Under the pieces are notes generated by a model. It did not search any database. It saw only the letters and a program-made list of their open reading frames with translations, and was not told where the DNA came from. The position numbers were made by a program, and so were the translations under genes. A stretch of DNA of 64,000 bases from Saccharomonospora viridis DSM 43017. Lineage in GTDB: Bacteria > Actinomycetota > Actinomycetes > Mycobacteriales > Pseudonocardiaceae. Location: NCBI RefSeq assembly GCF_000023865.1, contig NC_013159.1, forward strand, positions 3,746,001-3,810,000, written 5' to 3'. This document shows positions 29,751 to 37,840 of the stretch, piece by piece. Position 1 is the first letter of the stretch. Each line of letters opens with the position of its first letter.

Positions 29751-29795
29751 GGGGCCCCCGGACCTCCCCCTCGCCGGGGGCTCCCGCTTTTCTGC
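29751..29795 (+). terminator. Terminator after the amino-sugar operon
   Basis: GGGCCCCCGG pairs with CCGGGGGCTCCC across a 12-base loop, followed by CGCTTTT. The T run begins right after the stem, a classical intrinsic terminator. Confidence 0.75.
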
Positions 29796-29818
29796 CGTCT
29801 TCTCGCCCCTCCCGGCGG

Positions 29819-30508
29819 TCACCGCCCGCGGGATCGCGCCGCTTCAGCCGAGCTCGAGCACCCGGGCCGCGGCTGCCGCAGGCCCGGGTGCTCGTCGGGA
29901 AGGCACCGGTACAGCACCCAACCGCTCACCGCGATGGTCGCCACCACCAGCGGCCACGACAGCGCCACACGCGCCACGCCCAACGCGACCACGTTGCCCG
30001 ACACCCACAGCGCGCCGAACACGACCACCCGGATGGTGTATTGGCACACCCACACCCAACTCGCCCGTGAATAGGCGCGTACCAGGTCGGAGTCGGCACG
30101 CCAGCGGGTCTTCTGTCCCAGCAGCAGTCCTACGACGACCCCGAGCAGCGGCCATCGCACCACGATGCTCGCAGCCCACACGAGCGCGCTCGCGACGTTG
30201 GACAACAGTTGCGGCAGGAAGAAGTCCTCCGGCCTGCCGGTGTACATCGCTATGAGCGCCGCCACGACCACGGCGGCCAGGCTGATCAGTACGGCGCGGG
30301 GCTTGCCACCCCGAGCCGTGCGGATCACGCCGGCCATTACACTCACCGCGATAGCGGCCACTGCGCCCCAGCCGATGGACGAACCACCGGCGAGCCATCC
30401 CCCGACGAACGCGACGGGCGGCAGGCTCGCGTCCACGGCGCCTCGCCGACCGCCGAGCAGGGTGGCCAGTGACTCTCGCCGGCCATCGCTCGCGGAACCG
30501 TCACTCAC
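29819..30508 (-). CDS. DUF3159 family membrane protein
   Basis: A 229-residue protein with about six membrane helices and the DUF3159 pattern: SLATLLGGRRGAVDASLPPVAFVGGWL at the N-terminus, GWGAVAAIAVSVMAGVIR, then RPEDFFLPQLLSNVASALVWAAS and TRWRADSDLVRAYSRASWVW. The family is restricted to actinobacteria and its function is unknown; some members neighbour DNA repair genes. It converges with the amino-sugar operon. Confidence 0.85.
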   Translation of the reverse strand: MSDGSASDGRRESLATLLGGRRGAVDASLPPVAFVGGWLAGGSSIGWGAVAAIAVSVMAGVIRTARGGKPRAVLISLAAVVVAALIAMYTGRPEDFFLPQLLSNVASALVWAASIVVRWPLLGVVVGLLLGQKTRWRADSDLVRAYSRASWVWVCQYTIRVVVFGALWVSGNVVALGVARVALSWPLVVATIAVSGWVLYRCLPDEHPGLRQPRPGCSSSAEAARSRGR

Positions 30509-30728
30509 ACTTTCAGAGTGCCGCAGACTCTGGCGGCACGGCGCACGGGGAGAGATCTACCCCACAGGCGCAAGGCCAACCGCTTCATTGAAATACCCGG
30601 CGAAGCGATGAGAGGATTATTGAATCGGGGAGTTGAGATTTAACTGACCGTAGCGTAGGAGCCCGCCGCGAAGGCAGGCTACCGGGTCAGTCGTGAACAT
30701 CATCGGGCGTTGGCGGGAGGAGACGTTC

Positions 30729-31601
30729 GTGACCCAGTTCAACAGCTACGTTGCGATCGGGGACAGCTTCACCGAGGGCCTCAACGACGCACTACCCGAC
30801 GGGACGTTCAGGGGTTGGGCCGACAGGCTCGCCGAGATTCTCGCCGACGGCCGCAGCGACTTCCGCTACGCGAACCTGGCCGTGCGCGGCAAGTTGCTCG
30901 CCGAGATCATGGAGGAGCAGCTGCCGATCGCGCTCGACGCCAAGCCCGATCTCGTTACCGTGTGCGCGGGCGGTAACGACATCATCGTCCCGGGCACCGA
31001 TGTCGACCATGTCGCGGCGGAGTTCGAGAAGGGCATCGCGAAGCTGCGCGAGGCCGGTATCGAAGTAGTGATCTTCACCGGCCCCGACACCAAACGCATG
31101 TCGGTGATGAGCATCCTGCGCAGGAAAGTCGGTATCTACAACTCCCACCTGTGGGCCATCGCCGACCGGCACGGCGCCAAGGTCGTGGACCTGTGGGCGA
31201 TGGAGCCGCTGAACGACCCACGGGCATGGAGTGACGATCGACTCCACTTCACCTCGGAAGGACATCGCAGGATCGCGTTGCGGGTGGCGGAGGTCCTGGG
31301 TGTGCCCACCGAGGGTGACTGGCGGGAGCCCTGGCCGGAGAACCCCAAGTCCACCAACTGGTTGACGCTGCGCCGTTCGGACCTGGAATGGACCAAAACG
31401 CACCTGCTGCCGTGGATCCGCCGGCAGCTACGCGGTAAGTCGACGGGTGACGGAGTCCTCCCCAAACGGCCACAACTGGCCCCCATAACGACGTCGACGG
31501 TCCCGACGGCAGCCACCGCGGCAGCACCCGCCACGGCATCCACCGCCACGACGCTGGCGGAGAGGGCCGTCGCGGAACGGGGTCATTCCCGGCCAGCGTA
31601 G
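30729..31601 (+). CDS. SGNH/GDSL hydrolase
   Basis: A 290-residue hydrolase of the SGNH/GDSL group (esterase or lipase-type). The catalytic Ser is in VAIGDSFTEG near the N-terminus, oxyanion residues are in the GGND motif (VCAGGNDI), and the Asp-His pair lies in the D-x2-H of SDDRLHFTSEGHRR. The GTG at 30729 is chosen because GGAGGAG lies 7 bases upstream. No signal peptide is visible, so the enzyme is probably cytoplasmic. The C-terminal 35 residues are a Thr/Ala/Pro-rich low-complexity tail (TSTVPTAATAAAPATAS) not needed for the fold. Confidence 0.9.
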   Translation: MTQFNSYVAIGDSFTEGLNDALPDGTFRGWADRLAEILADGRSDFRYANLAVRGKLLAEIMEEQLPIALDAKPDLVTVCAGGNDIIVPGTDVDHVAAEFEKGIAKLREAGIEVVIFTGPDTKRMSVMSILRRKVGIYNSHLWAIADRHGAKVVDLWAMEPLNDPRAWSDDRLHFTSEGHRRIALRVAEVLGVPTEGDWREPWPENPKSTNWLTLRRSDLEWTKTHLLPWIRRQLRGKSTGDGVLPKRPQLAPITTSTVPTAATAAAPATASTATTLAERAVAERGHSRPA

Positions 31602-31695
31602 GTGGGCACGCGGGGAGTACCGCCCGCTCCGCACGGGGCCGTGGGTCCGGTCACGTCCGCATCCGCGTTACCTCGCAGGGACGAGGAACCGGACC

Positions 31696-31701
31696 TAGAG
31701 T
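31696..31701 (+). promoter_or_regulatory. -10 element of a leaderless OmpA-like transcript
   Basis: TAGAGT followed by six bases and the ATG at 31708. Identical in sequence and spacing to the element of the AAA ATPase gene at 10985. Confidence 0.55.
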
Positions 31702-31707
31702 CGCGTT

Positions 31708-32379
31708 ATGTCCGCCTCGCGCCGTTTCACCGTTTTCGCCGGCGCGGCCGTTCTGGTGAGTGGCGCGCTCGCCCTTACGGCAGCCCTGGTCGAGCGAGCG
31801 GATATCGAGTCCGAGCTCACGGCACGGGCGCAGGAGGCCCTGGCGCAGTCGCGTCTGCCCACCGACGTGGTCACGTTCTCAGGGCGAGATGCGACTGTGC
31901 CGGCGGACTCCCGACGGGAGGCGTTGCTCGCCAAGGCCGTGATCGACGAGGTCGACGGCGTGCGCTCGGTGGAGATCGCCGCCCCAAAGTCCGCTTCCGA
32001 ACCCCACACCGAACGGAAGGCGGGGTTGCAGCGAGGGATCGACGAGGCGCTGGCCGATACGCCCATCACATTCGCGGCCGACTCGGCGAACCTGGACGCC
32101 GCCGGCCGACAGGCGGTGAAGAACGTCGCCGACCTGCTGACGGAGGCTCCCACGGATTGGCGGTTTGAGATAGCGGGACACGTGGCGCGGGTACCCGGGG
32201 CCGAACCGGAAAGCGCCCGGAAGCTGTCGTACGAGCGTGCCGAGGCCGTGGCGGAGGAACTGGTGAAGTCAGGCTTGTCACCCGATCGAGTTGAACCTGT
32301 CGGGTACGGCGCCACTCGCCCGTTGTCCGACAGCGGCACGTCCTCGATCGACCGGAGGGTGGAGATCACCGTGCGATAG
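31708..32379 (+). CDS. OmpA/BON-domain envelope protein (ArfA-like)
   Basis: A 223-residue protein with one N-terminal anchor helix (FTVFAGAAVLVSGALALTAAL), a BON-like segment (DIESELTARAQEALAQ to GVRSVEIAAP), and an OmpA C-terminal peptidoglycan-binding domain (about 110-223: ITFAADSANLDAAGRQAV, then ERAEAVAEELVKSGL and VEPVGYGATRPL). This is the arrangement of mycobacterial ArfA (Rv0899), which is linked to growth in acid and ammonia release. A small membrane protein gene follows 36 bases later, as in arfABC. The equivalence with Arf is inferred from layout. Confidence 0.82.
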   Translation: MSASRRFTVFAGAAVLVSGALALTAALVERADIESELTARAQEALAQSRLPTDVVTFSGRDATVPADSRREALLAKAVIDEVDGVRSVEIAAPKSASEPHTERKAGLQRGIDEALADTPITFAADSANLDAAGRQAVKNVADLLTEAPTDWRFEIAGHVARVPGAEPESARKLSYERAEAVAEELVKSGLSPDRVEPVGYGATRPLSDSGTSSIDRRVEITVR

Positions 32380-32415
32380 CGCCGGGACACGGCGGAACCT
32401 GGCAGGAGGCGCACC

Positions 32416-32799
32416 ATGCTGTGGTTGTTCGGTGAGATCTGGCTGTGGTTGTTGATCGCGTTCGTGCTGGGAGGCGCCATCGCGGCGTACATCCTGTTCT
32501 CGGGCCTGCGGAAACGGGAGACCGCGGAGAAAGGCGAGTCCACCACGGCATCGGACTCGGATGTGAGCGCCACCGAACGAACCCAGCTGATCCGTCCGGT
32601 CGAACCGCAACCCCACTTCGGGCAACGACCGTCGCGGCCGTCACCCGGGCCGCGACCGGCTGAGGACACCTTCCCCGACGAAGGTCGCAAGCAGGGGGTG
32701 CTCCCCGTGTCCGCGTCCGAATGGCACGCGCGTAACGAGTGGCCCAACGAACACGACACGGAGGCGGCCGAGGAGGACCGCCCGCGGCGCGAGGGCTGA
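32416..32799 (+). CDS. Small membrane protein, possible ArfB/ArfC counterpart
   Basis: A 127-residue protein with one N-terminal membrane helix (LWLWLLIAFVLGGAIAAYILF) and a long charged cytoplasmic tail rich in Glu, Arg and Pro. The start ATG has GGAGG six bases upstream. It lies 36 bases after the ArfA-like gene and is probably co-transcribed; in mycobacteria arfA is followed by small single-helix proteins, so a functional tie is plausible. No enzymatic motif is present. Confidence 0.7.
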   Translation: MLWLFGEIWLWLLIAFVLGGAIAAYILFSGLRKRETAEKGESTTASDSDVSATERTQLIRPVEPQPHFGQRPSRPSPGPRPAEDTFPDEGRKQGVLPVSASEWHARNEWPNEHDTEAAEEDRPRREG

Positions 32800-32859
32800 T
32801 CCGGGGAGCTGGTAGGTTGCCGGATGGTCCCGGTTCCCGCCTGCAGGTAAGGATCGTGC

Positions 32860-33351
32860 ATGCCGCTACCGCACTGGACGTCGGAGAACGTTCTCCCGCC
32901 CGGGCGGCATCCGGCCGACCTCTCCGACATCTACGAACGGTTCGTGTGGGACGCCCCGCACCGCAACGAACGGGAGATCCTGTTCAGCGCGTTGAGCGGG
33001 TACCTCGGCGTGGTGTGTCGGCTGATCCCGTCGGGAAGGGCGTGGATCGCCGGTGGCCTCGCGGTGCGTTCGGCCGAGGTACCGCGCGACGTCGACGTGG
33101 TGGTCATCCCCGACGAGTGGGGTGCCCTCAAACGGCTCGACGGACCCGCACGGTCCCTGTTCTACGGCATGTTCACCCTGCGTGGCGTGATCGCCGAGCA
33201 GCCGGTGACATACCTCGAACAGATACAACCCGTGAACGGATTGGTGGACGGCTTCCTCTGCCACCCCGGTGACGAGGACGTGTGGGAGGCCGCCTGGTCA
33301 CGAGGGCCCGTCGAGGGGTCGGTCAAGGGATTCGCGGAGGTGGAATGGTGA
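32860..33351 (+). CDS. DUF6932-like nucleotidyltransferase-fold protein
   Basis: A 163-residue protein. The N-terminus PLPHWTSENVLPPGRHPADL and the block AGGLAVRSAEVPRDVDVVVIP resemble the DUF6932 family: Gly65-Gly66 followed by Asp77-x-Asp79 is the GG...DxD pattern of polymerase-beta-type nucleotidyltransferases. It could therefore transfer a nucleotide to a protein, RNA or small molecule, but the third acidic residue is uncertain. The ATG follows AAGGA at six bases. It overlaps the next gene by seven bases and is likely co-translated with it. Several minimal nucleotidyltransferases act as toxins or antitoxins, so a two-gene stress or defence role is possible (inference). Confidence 0.7.
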   Translation: MPLPHWTSENVLPPGRHPADLSDIYERFVWDAPHRNEREILFSALSGYLGVVCRLIPSGRAWIAGGLAVRSAEVPRDVDVVVIPDEWGALKRLDGPARSLFYGMFTLRGVIAEQPVTYLEQIQPVNGLVDGFLCHPGDEDVWEAAWSRGPVEGSVKGFAEVEW

Positions 33352-34223
33352 GCTTCCGTCAAGTGGCCGAGAACATCCCAGGCGGCACGTGGCTCGACGA
33401 CCTCGCACGCGCTTCCGCGATGGCCGCGCACGCCAAGTTCGAACGCACCTCGCGCTCCCCGCTGCTTCGGGTGTCGGTGCTGGGCTCCACCTACCTCGAC
33501 GCCTACACGTCCTCCGACATCAGCAGGGCCCTCCAGGACGCCACGGCCAAGATCGGCCACATCGTCCGCAACCCCCAGACCGAGATCACGTCGGTGCAAC
33601 CCTCCGACCGGGAGAAGGCACCGCTCATCCAACGCGGTCAGGCGGGCAACGCGATGTTCTTCGGCTTCCCGGAGACGTCCATACCGGGCGCCCTCATCTC
33701 CGACGGGATCGAGACCCTGTCGGAACGTGCCGTGAAGGAGCTGTGCGACTTCCTACCGGTGAACGGCTCCGACGACGGTGCGCTCGACGCCGTGTTGCTC
33801 CAGCGCGACACCGTGCGCAACGCGGTGAGCGACATCGTGAACTCCGTCATGCGCACCTCCAGCATCGCCCTGTCCCTCACCCCCACCACGGGCGAGGAGG
33901 TCGTGCGCAGCATGACCACGGAACAGGCTCGGGTGTTGCAGAGCAGCCTGCGGGAATCCCGCGAGGACGTCGGGTACGAGACGGTGTCGGGCAGGCTCGA
34001 CGGCGTCCGCACCCGCCGCCGGATCTTCTACCTCGAACGGGACACGGGCGCGACCATCCAGGGCGCCGTGGCGCCCGACCTGCTCGACGAGATCAAGGAG
34101 AATCTCGACCGACCGGTGACGGCACGGCTGCGGGTCGTGCGCACCACCACCATCGACGGCCGCCGCGGCCGACCGGTGTACGAACTGCTGGAGATCCGTT
34201 CGGAGACGAGTCTGTTCGACTAG
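33345..34223 (+). CDS. Unknown protein paired with the nucleotidyltransferase-like gene
   Basis: A 292-residue soluble protein with no recognised domain. It is predicted as mixed alpha/beta, starting MVSFRQVAENIPGGTWLDDL and containing long charged helices (SLRESREDVGYETVSGRLDG) and a basic strand-turn near RTRRRIFYLERDTG. No signal peptide, membrane helix or Cys pairs are seen. The ATG at 33345 overlaps the stop of the nucleotidyltransferase-like gene; a GTG one codon on would give the usual four-base overlap. A strong hairpin terminator follows, so the pair forms its own transcription unit. Function unknown. Confidence 0.75.
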   Translation: MVSFRQVAENIPGGTWLDDLARASAMAAHAKFERTSRSPLLRVSVLGSTYLDAYTSSDISRALQDATAKIGHIVRNPQTEITSVQPSDREKAPLIQRGQAGNAMFFGFPETSIPGALISDGIETLSERAVKELCDFLPVNGSDDGALDAVLLQRDTVRNAVSDIVNSVMRTSSIALSLTPTTGEEVVRSMTTEQARVLQSSLRESREDVGYETVSGRLDGVRTRRRIFYLERDTGATIQGAVAPDLLDEIKENLDRPVTARLRVVRTTTIDGRRGRPVYELLEIRSETSLFD

Positions 34224-34260
34224 CCCGAAGCCGACACCGATACGGGTGAGCGGGGACGAA

Positions 34261-34306
34261 TACGGCCCCGTGCCACCAGTCCCGAATCTGGCGGCGCGGG
34301 GCCGTA
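34261..34306 (+). terminator. Hairpin terminator after the nucleotidyltransferase-like pair
   Basis: TACGGCCCCG-N-GCC-N-CCAG pairs with CTGG-N-GGC-N-CGGGGCCGTA around a short loop, a stem of about 17 pairs interrupted by two single mismatches. It could also serve the convergent ectD transcript. Confidence 0.75.
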
Positions 34307-34413
34307 CTCGCGCAAATCCACACCGTCGCCCACGTCCGGGACTCACCCCGAGCAAGGAGTCACCCAGTTGTGACGGCGGTAACCTCGTCAGCCGCGCCGT
34401 TGAGGTGCACATA

Positions 34414-34427
34414 ACGTAACAGATTGC
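34414..34427 (-). repeat. Copy of the ect promoter motif downstream of ectD
   Basis: ACGTAACAGATTGC is 13/14 identical to ACGTAACAGAATGC at 37824-37837 in front of ectA, in the same orientation. A perfect 10-bp palindrome, TGTAATTACA, follows at 34433-34442. The copy has no gene start of its own, so it may be a regulator site. Confidence 0.5.
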
Positions 34428-34489
34428 ATCCGTGTAATTACAAGCACCCCAACGTAGGCTGTTCGCCGTTCGGCGTCGCGAAAACGGTG

Positions 34490-35392
34490 TCAGCGGGTCA
34501 GCGGCGTGAAGTCCCTACTGGCGATGAACGTCGGCCTCGGGTTCTTCGCCGCGTAAGGCTCCACCAGCGTGTTCTCGACACTGTTGAAGACGAAGAAGAT
34601 GTTCGACCTCGGATACGGCGTGATGTTGTTCCCCGAGCCGTGCATGATGTTGGAGTCGAAGAACAACGCCGAGCCCGCAGGACCGGTGAACTGGTCGATA
34701 CCGTACTCAGCCGCGAGCTTGGTGATGTCCTCCTCACTCGGCACGCCGATCTCCTGCTCCTTCAGCGACTCCTTGTAATGATCCTCGGGGGTCTCCCCGA
34801 CACACTGCACGAAGGTGCGCTGCGAGCCCGGCATCACCATCAAGCCGCCGTTGAACGGATAGTTGTCCGTCAACGCGATGGAACAGCTCACCGCGCGCGG
34901 CTTCGGCATTCCGTCCTCGGCGTGCCAGGTCTCGAAATCCGAGTGCCAGTAGAAGCCGTTACCCCTGAACCCGGGCATGTAGTTCACCCGGCTCTGATGG
35001 ATGTAGACCTCCGAACCGAGGATCTGCCGCGCCCTGTCCAGGATCCGGGGATCACGCGCCAGCTCCGCGATCAGCTCACTGATCTTGTGAACCTCGAAGA
35101 TCGATCGGACATCGCCGGACCTCTTCTCGGTGACGACGCGCTCGTCGGTTTTGAGTTCCCCGTCCGACGAGAGCCGCACGAGTTCCTGCCAGTACCCCTG
35201 CACCTCCGCCGGGGACAGCAGGCCCTCGATGATCGAGTATCCCTTCGTGTCGTGCGAGGCCAGGGCGGCCGCGTCCATCGGGCCGTCCTGCGCCGAACCC
35301 CAGACGGTGGGGTCCTTCCGCTCGAGTAGCTTCGCCTCACCGGCGACCCGAGTGGGATAGCTGTCGATGGTCCGGCTCTCCGTGAGAGTCAC
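34490..35392 (-). CDS. ectD: Ectoine hydroxylase EctD
   Basis: A 300-residue Fe(II)/2-oxoglutarate dioxygenase that hydroxylates ectoine to 5-hydroxyectoine. The EctD signature is intact: FYWHSDFETWHAEDGMPKPR supplies the His and Asp iron ligands, and FFDSNIMHGSGNN carries the distal His. RVNYMPGF and SCSIALTDNYPFNGGLMVMP are also typical. It is the last gene of ectABCD but is set off from ectC by 155 bases containing a very strong hairpin, so its expression may be tuned apart from ectABC. Confidence 0.98.
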   Translation of the reverse strand: MTLTESRTIDSYPTRVAGEAKLLERKDPTVWGSAQDGPMDAAALASHDTKGYSIIEGLLSPAEVQGYWQELVRLSSDGELKTDERVVTEKRSGDVRSIFEVHKISELIAELARDPRILDRARQILGSEVYIHQSRVNYMPGFRGNGFYWHSDFETWHAEDGMPKPRAVSCSIALTDNYPFNGGLMVMPGSQRTFVQCVGETPEDHYKESLKEQEIGVPSEEDITKLAAEYGIDQFTGPAGSALFFDSNIMHGSGNNITPYPRSNIFFVFNSVENTLVEPYAAKNPRPTFIASRDFTPLTR

Positions 35393-35490
35393 GGTAACTC
35401 GCCTCCTCCGAGTGCCACTGTGCTGTTTTCTTCGTGCTGTATCGGTGTTTCGCGTTCCCCGTTCTTTCTCAGGTGTTGCCGAATCGGGGT

Positions 35491-35528
35491 TTCGTGGGGA
35501 CCACGGTCATCACCGTGATCCCCACGAA
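35491..35528 (-). promoter_or_regulatory. Strong hairpin between ectC and ectD
   Basis: TTCGTGGGGA-N-CACGGT pairs with ACCGTG-N-TCCCCACGAA around a four-base loop: 16 base pairs with one mismatch. There is no T run after it on the minus strand, so it is more likely an attenuator, partial terminator or mRNA-stabilising element than a full terminator. Confidence 0.7.
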
Positions 35529-35548
35529 GCCTGCCGTGGACCGACGTG

Positions 35549-35938
35549 TCAGCCCTCCACGACGAGCGGGTAGACCCCGTTCTCGTCGTGCACCTCCCGG
35601 CCCGTGATGGGCGGGTTGAAAACACACAGCGTGCGCATGTCCGTCTTCGGACGCACCTGGTGCTTGTCGTGTTCGTTCAACACGTAGATGGAGCCGGGTT
35701 TGAGCTGATAGGTCTTCCCGGTCTCCTTGTCCGTCAGCTCGCCCTCACCCTCGATGATGAACACGGCCTCGATGTGGTTGGCGTACCAGAAGTCGTTGAC
35801 GGTTCCCGCGTACAAAGTGGTCTCGTGCACCGAGAAACCGACTTTGTCCTTCGCGAGCACGATCCGCTTGCTGCGCCAGTTCGGCTGCTTGACGTCTGCG
35901 TCGGTGTCGGTGATCTCATCCAGCGTGCGGACGATCAA
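35549..35938 (-). CDS. ectC: L-ectoine synthase EctC
   Basis: A 129-residue cupin that closes the ring of N-gamma-acetyl-diaminobutyrate to ectoine. Family features: [56 protein letters not shown] and [18 protein letters not shown], the last carrying the metal-binding His. It lies 40 bases after ectB. Its length equals that of characterised EctC proteins. Confidence 0.98.
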   Translation of the reverse strand: MIVRTLDEITDTDADVKQPNWRSKRIVLAKDKVGFSVHETTLYAGTVNDFWYANHIEAVFIIEGEGELTDKETGKTYQLKPGSIYVLNEHDKHQVRPKTDMRTLCVFNPPITGREVHDENGVYPLVVEG

Positions 35939-35978
35939 GGTCTCTCCTTCGTGTATCGGGATGTTTTCTCGGCCGTGC

Positions 35979-37232
35979 TCAGCGGGAAAGCACGGAGTCG
36001 ACGGACTCGGCGATGATCGACAGCCCCTGTTCGATCTCGTCCTCTGTCGTGGTGAGCGCGGGCAGCAACTTCACCACTTCCCCATCGGGACCGGAGGTCT
36101 CCATGAGTAGACCACGTTCGAATGCCGCGGCACAGACCTTGCTCGCCAGCTCACCGTTCTCGAATTCGAGGCCGCGGGCCAGACCACGTCCCTTGGAGAC
36201 CAGGTTCGCCTCCGGATAGCGTTCCACCAACTCGGTGAACGCCTGGGCCACCCGCTCACCCTTCGCCTTGGTGCTCTTCTCCAGATCGTCGTCCTGCCAA
36301 TAGGTGCGCAGCGCCTCGGCCGCGGTGACGAACGCCGGGTTGACGCCGCGGAACGTACCGTTGTGCTCCCCGGGAGCCCATACGTCCAGATCCGGCCGGA
36401 TCAACGTGATGGCCAGCGGTAGCCCGTAACCACCGATGGACTTCGACAGGCAGATCATGTCGGGTTTGATGCCGGCCTCCTCGAAGCTGAAGAACGGACC
36501 GGTGCGACCACAACCCATCTGCACGTCGTCGAGGATGAGCAGGATGTCGTGCCGTCGGCACAGATCCGACAGCCCCTTCAGCCATTCGAGCCGCGCGGCG
36601 TTGATACCGCCCTCGCCTTGGACGGTCTCCACGATGACCGCGGCGGGCTCGTTCAACCCGCTGCCGGAGTCTTCGAGCAACCGTTCGAAGTAGAGGAAGT
36701 CCGGATAGGCGCCGTCGAAGTACTTGTCGTACGGCATCGGCGTGGCGTGCACGAGGGGGACGCCCGCGCCACCGCGTTTCATCGAGTTACCCGTCACCGA
36801 CAACGCGCCCAACGTCATGCCGTGGAACGCGTTGGTGAAGTTGATGACCGATTCCTTGCCGGTCACCTTGCGGGCCAGTTTCAGTGCCGCCTCGACGGCG
36901 TTGGCACCACCGGGACCGGGAAAGATGACCTTGTAATCCATCTCGCGCGGCTTCAGGATGATGTCATTCAACGTTTCCAAGAAGTCGCGCTTGGCGACGG
37001 TGAACATGTCCAACGCATGGGTCACGCCGTCTCGGGAAATGTAATCGATCAATGCCTTCTTCAGAACCGGATTGTTGTGCCCGTAGTTGAGAGCACCGGC
37101 TCCGGCGAAGAAGTCCAAGTATGCTTTACCGTCCTCTGAGTAGAGCCAACTACCCTGCGCTCGATCGAACACTGTGGGCCAGCCACGACTGTAGCTGCGC
37201 ACCTCGGATTCGAGCGTTTCGAAGATGCTCAC
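35979..37232 (-). CDS. ectB: Diaminobutyrate-2-oxoglutarate transaminase EctB
   Basis: A 417-residue PLP-dependent class III aminotransferase making L-2,4-diaminobutyrate from aspartate semialdehyde and glutamate. The PLP lysine lies in [12 protein letters not shown]; the Asp of the pyridine-N contact is in [16 protein letters not shown]; the phosphate-binding loop is [16 protein letters not shown]. The GTG at 37232 gives the standard [13 protein letters not shown] beginning; an upstream in-frame ATG at 37262 adds ten residues not found in the family. AGGAGA lies about twelve bases upstream. Confidence 0.97.
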   Translation of the reverse strand: MSIFETLESEVRSYSRGWPTVFDRAQGSWLYSEDGKAYLDFFAGAGALNYGHNNPVLKKALIDYISRDGVTHALDMFTVAKRDFLETLNDIILKPREMDYKVIFPGPGGANAVEAALKLARKVTGKESVINFTNAFHGMTLGALSVTGNSMKRGGAGVPLVHATPMPYDKYFDGAYPDFLYFERLLEDSGSGLNEPAAVIVETVQGEGGINAARLEWLKGLSDLCRRHDILLILDDVQMGCGRTGPFFSFEEAGIKPDMICLSKSIGGYGLPLAITLIRPDLDVWAPGEHNGTFRGVNPAFVTAAEALRTYWQDDDLEKSTKAKGERVAQAFTELVERYPEANLVSKGRGLARGLEFENGELASKVCAAAFERGLLMETSGPDGEVVKLLPALTTTEDEIEQGLSIIAESVDSVLSR

Positions 37233-37280
37233 GTTACTCAGTCTCCTGTTATTTTGAAACAAATAATTCCGCGAGACGGA

Positions 37281-37814
37281 TCACGCCCGTGCGAGCGGAC
37301 CGATGCGGAAAAGGTCTTCCGGCTCGTGCGCGTCCGGGAAGTCATCGGACTCGAACAAACGCGACCTCTCCAACGTGGCGTTCCACCTCTTGGCGAAGGA
37401 GGTGAACAGCCGAATCGACGCCTCGTTGTCAGGCGTGATGGTGGTGTCCAGATAACGCACTCCCACGTCCACCAGTCGACCGAACAGCCCGTCGAGCAGC
37501 GCGCCCGCCAGGCCTCGGCCCCGCTGGGAAGCGTCAACGGCGACCTGCCATACCAGCACGGCATCGGGCTCCGTGGGTCGCCGATATCCGATCACAAACC
37601 CAACTATTTCTTCGTCAACGCGCGCCACGACCGACGTGTCAGCGAAATCGACACACCACAACAGGTACGCGTATGACGAGTTCAGATCCAGCTTTTGTGA
37701 ATCACGCGCTATTCGCCACAGGGCCGCACCGTCCCGCTTGGTCGGCGTTTCGATCACAACGCGGCCCGCCGATTGATTATCGCCGTTGGCACGCTCCGAG
37801 TGCTTTCCGGACAT
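37281..37814 (-). CDS. ectA: L-2,4-diaminobutyrate acetyltransferase EctA
   Basis: A 177-residue GNAT acetyltransferase that N-gamma-acetylates diaminobutyrate, the second enzyme of ectoine synthesis. Visible: DLNSSYAYLLWCVDFADTS, the CoA-binding QRGRGLAGALLDGLF, and TPDNEASIRLFTSFAKRW. There is no Shine-Dalgarno sequence before the ATG at 37814; instead TACGTT lies eight bases upstream, so the transcript may be leaderless. It is the first gene of ectABCD. Confidence 0.97.
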   Translation of the reverse strand: MSGKHSERANGDNQSAGRVVIETPTKRDGAALWRIARDSQKLDLNSSYAYLLWCVDFADTSVVARVDEEIVGFVIGYRRPTEPDAVLVWQVAVDASQRGRGLAGALLDGLFGRLVDVGVRYLDTTITPDNEASIRLFTSFAKRWNATLERSRLFESDDFPDAHEPEDLFRIGPLARA

Positions 37815-37822
37815 ATTCAGGC

Positions 37823-37837
37823 AACGTAACAGAATGC
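37823..37837 (-). promoter_or_regulatory. Putative ectA promoter with repeated motif
   Basis: On the minus strand GCATTCTGTTACGTT ends in a -10-like TACGTT eight bases before the ectA ATG. The stretch (ACGTAACAGAATGC on the plus strand) recurs once at 34414 beyond ectD with one change. A nested inverted repeat lies just upstream. Confidence 0.45.
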
Positions 37838-37840
37838 TTT

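Noticed and set aside
31695-32930. Long minus-strand reading frame of over 400 codons opposite the ArfA-like genes
   Set aside because: It is the antisense of two well-supported genes in GC-rich DNA, has no ribosome binding site or family motif, and its composition is Ser/Arg-rich as expected for a shadow frame.
33753-34412. Minus-strand gene starting right after the repeated ect promoter motif
   Set aside because: The frame lies entirely opposite the 292-residue plus-strand gene and its terminator, with no family similarity.
34414-34450. GlnR box at the end of the ect cluster
   Set aside because: GTAAC-like half sites are present, but the second half site with proper spacing is missing; reported only as a repeat and palindrome.
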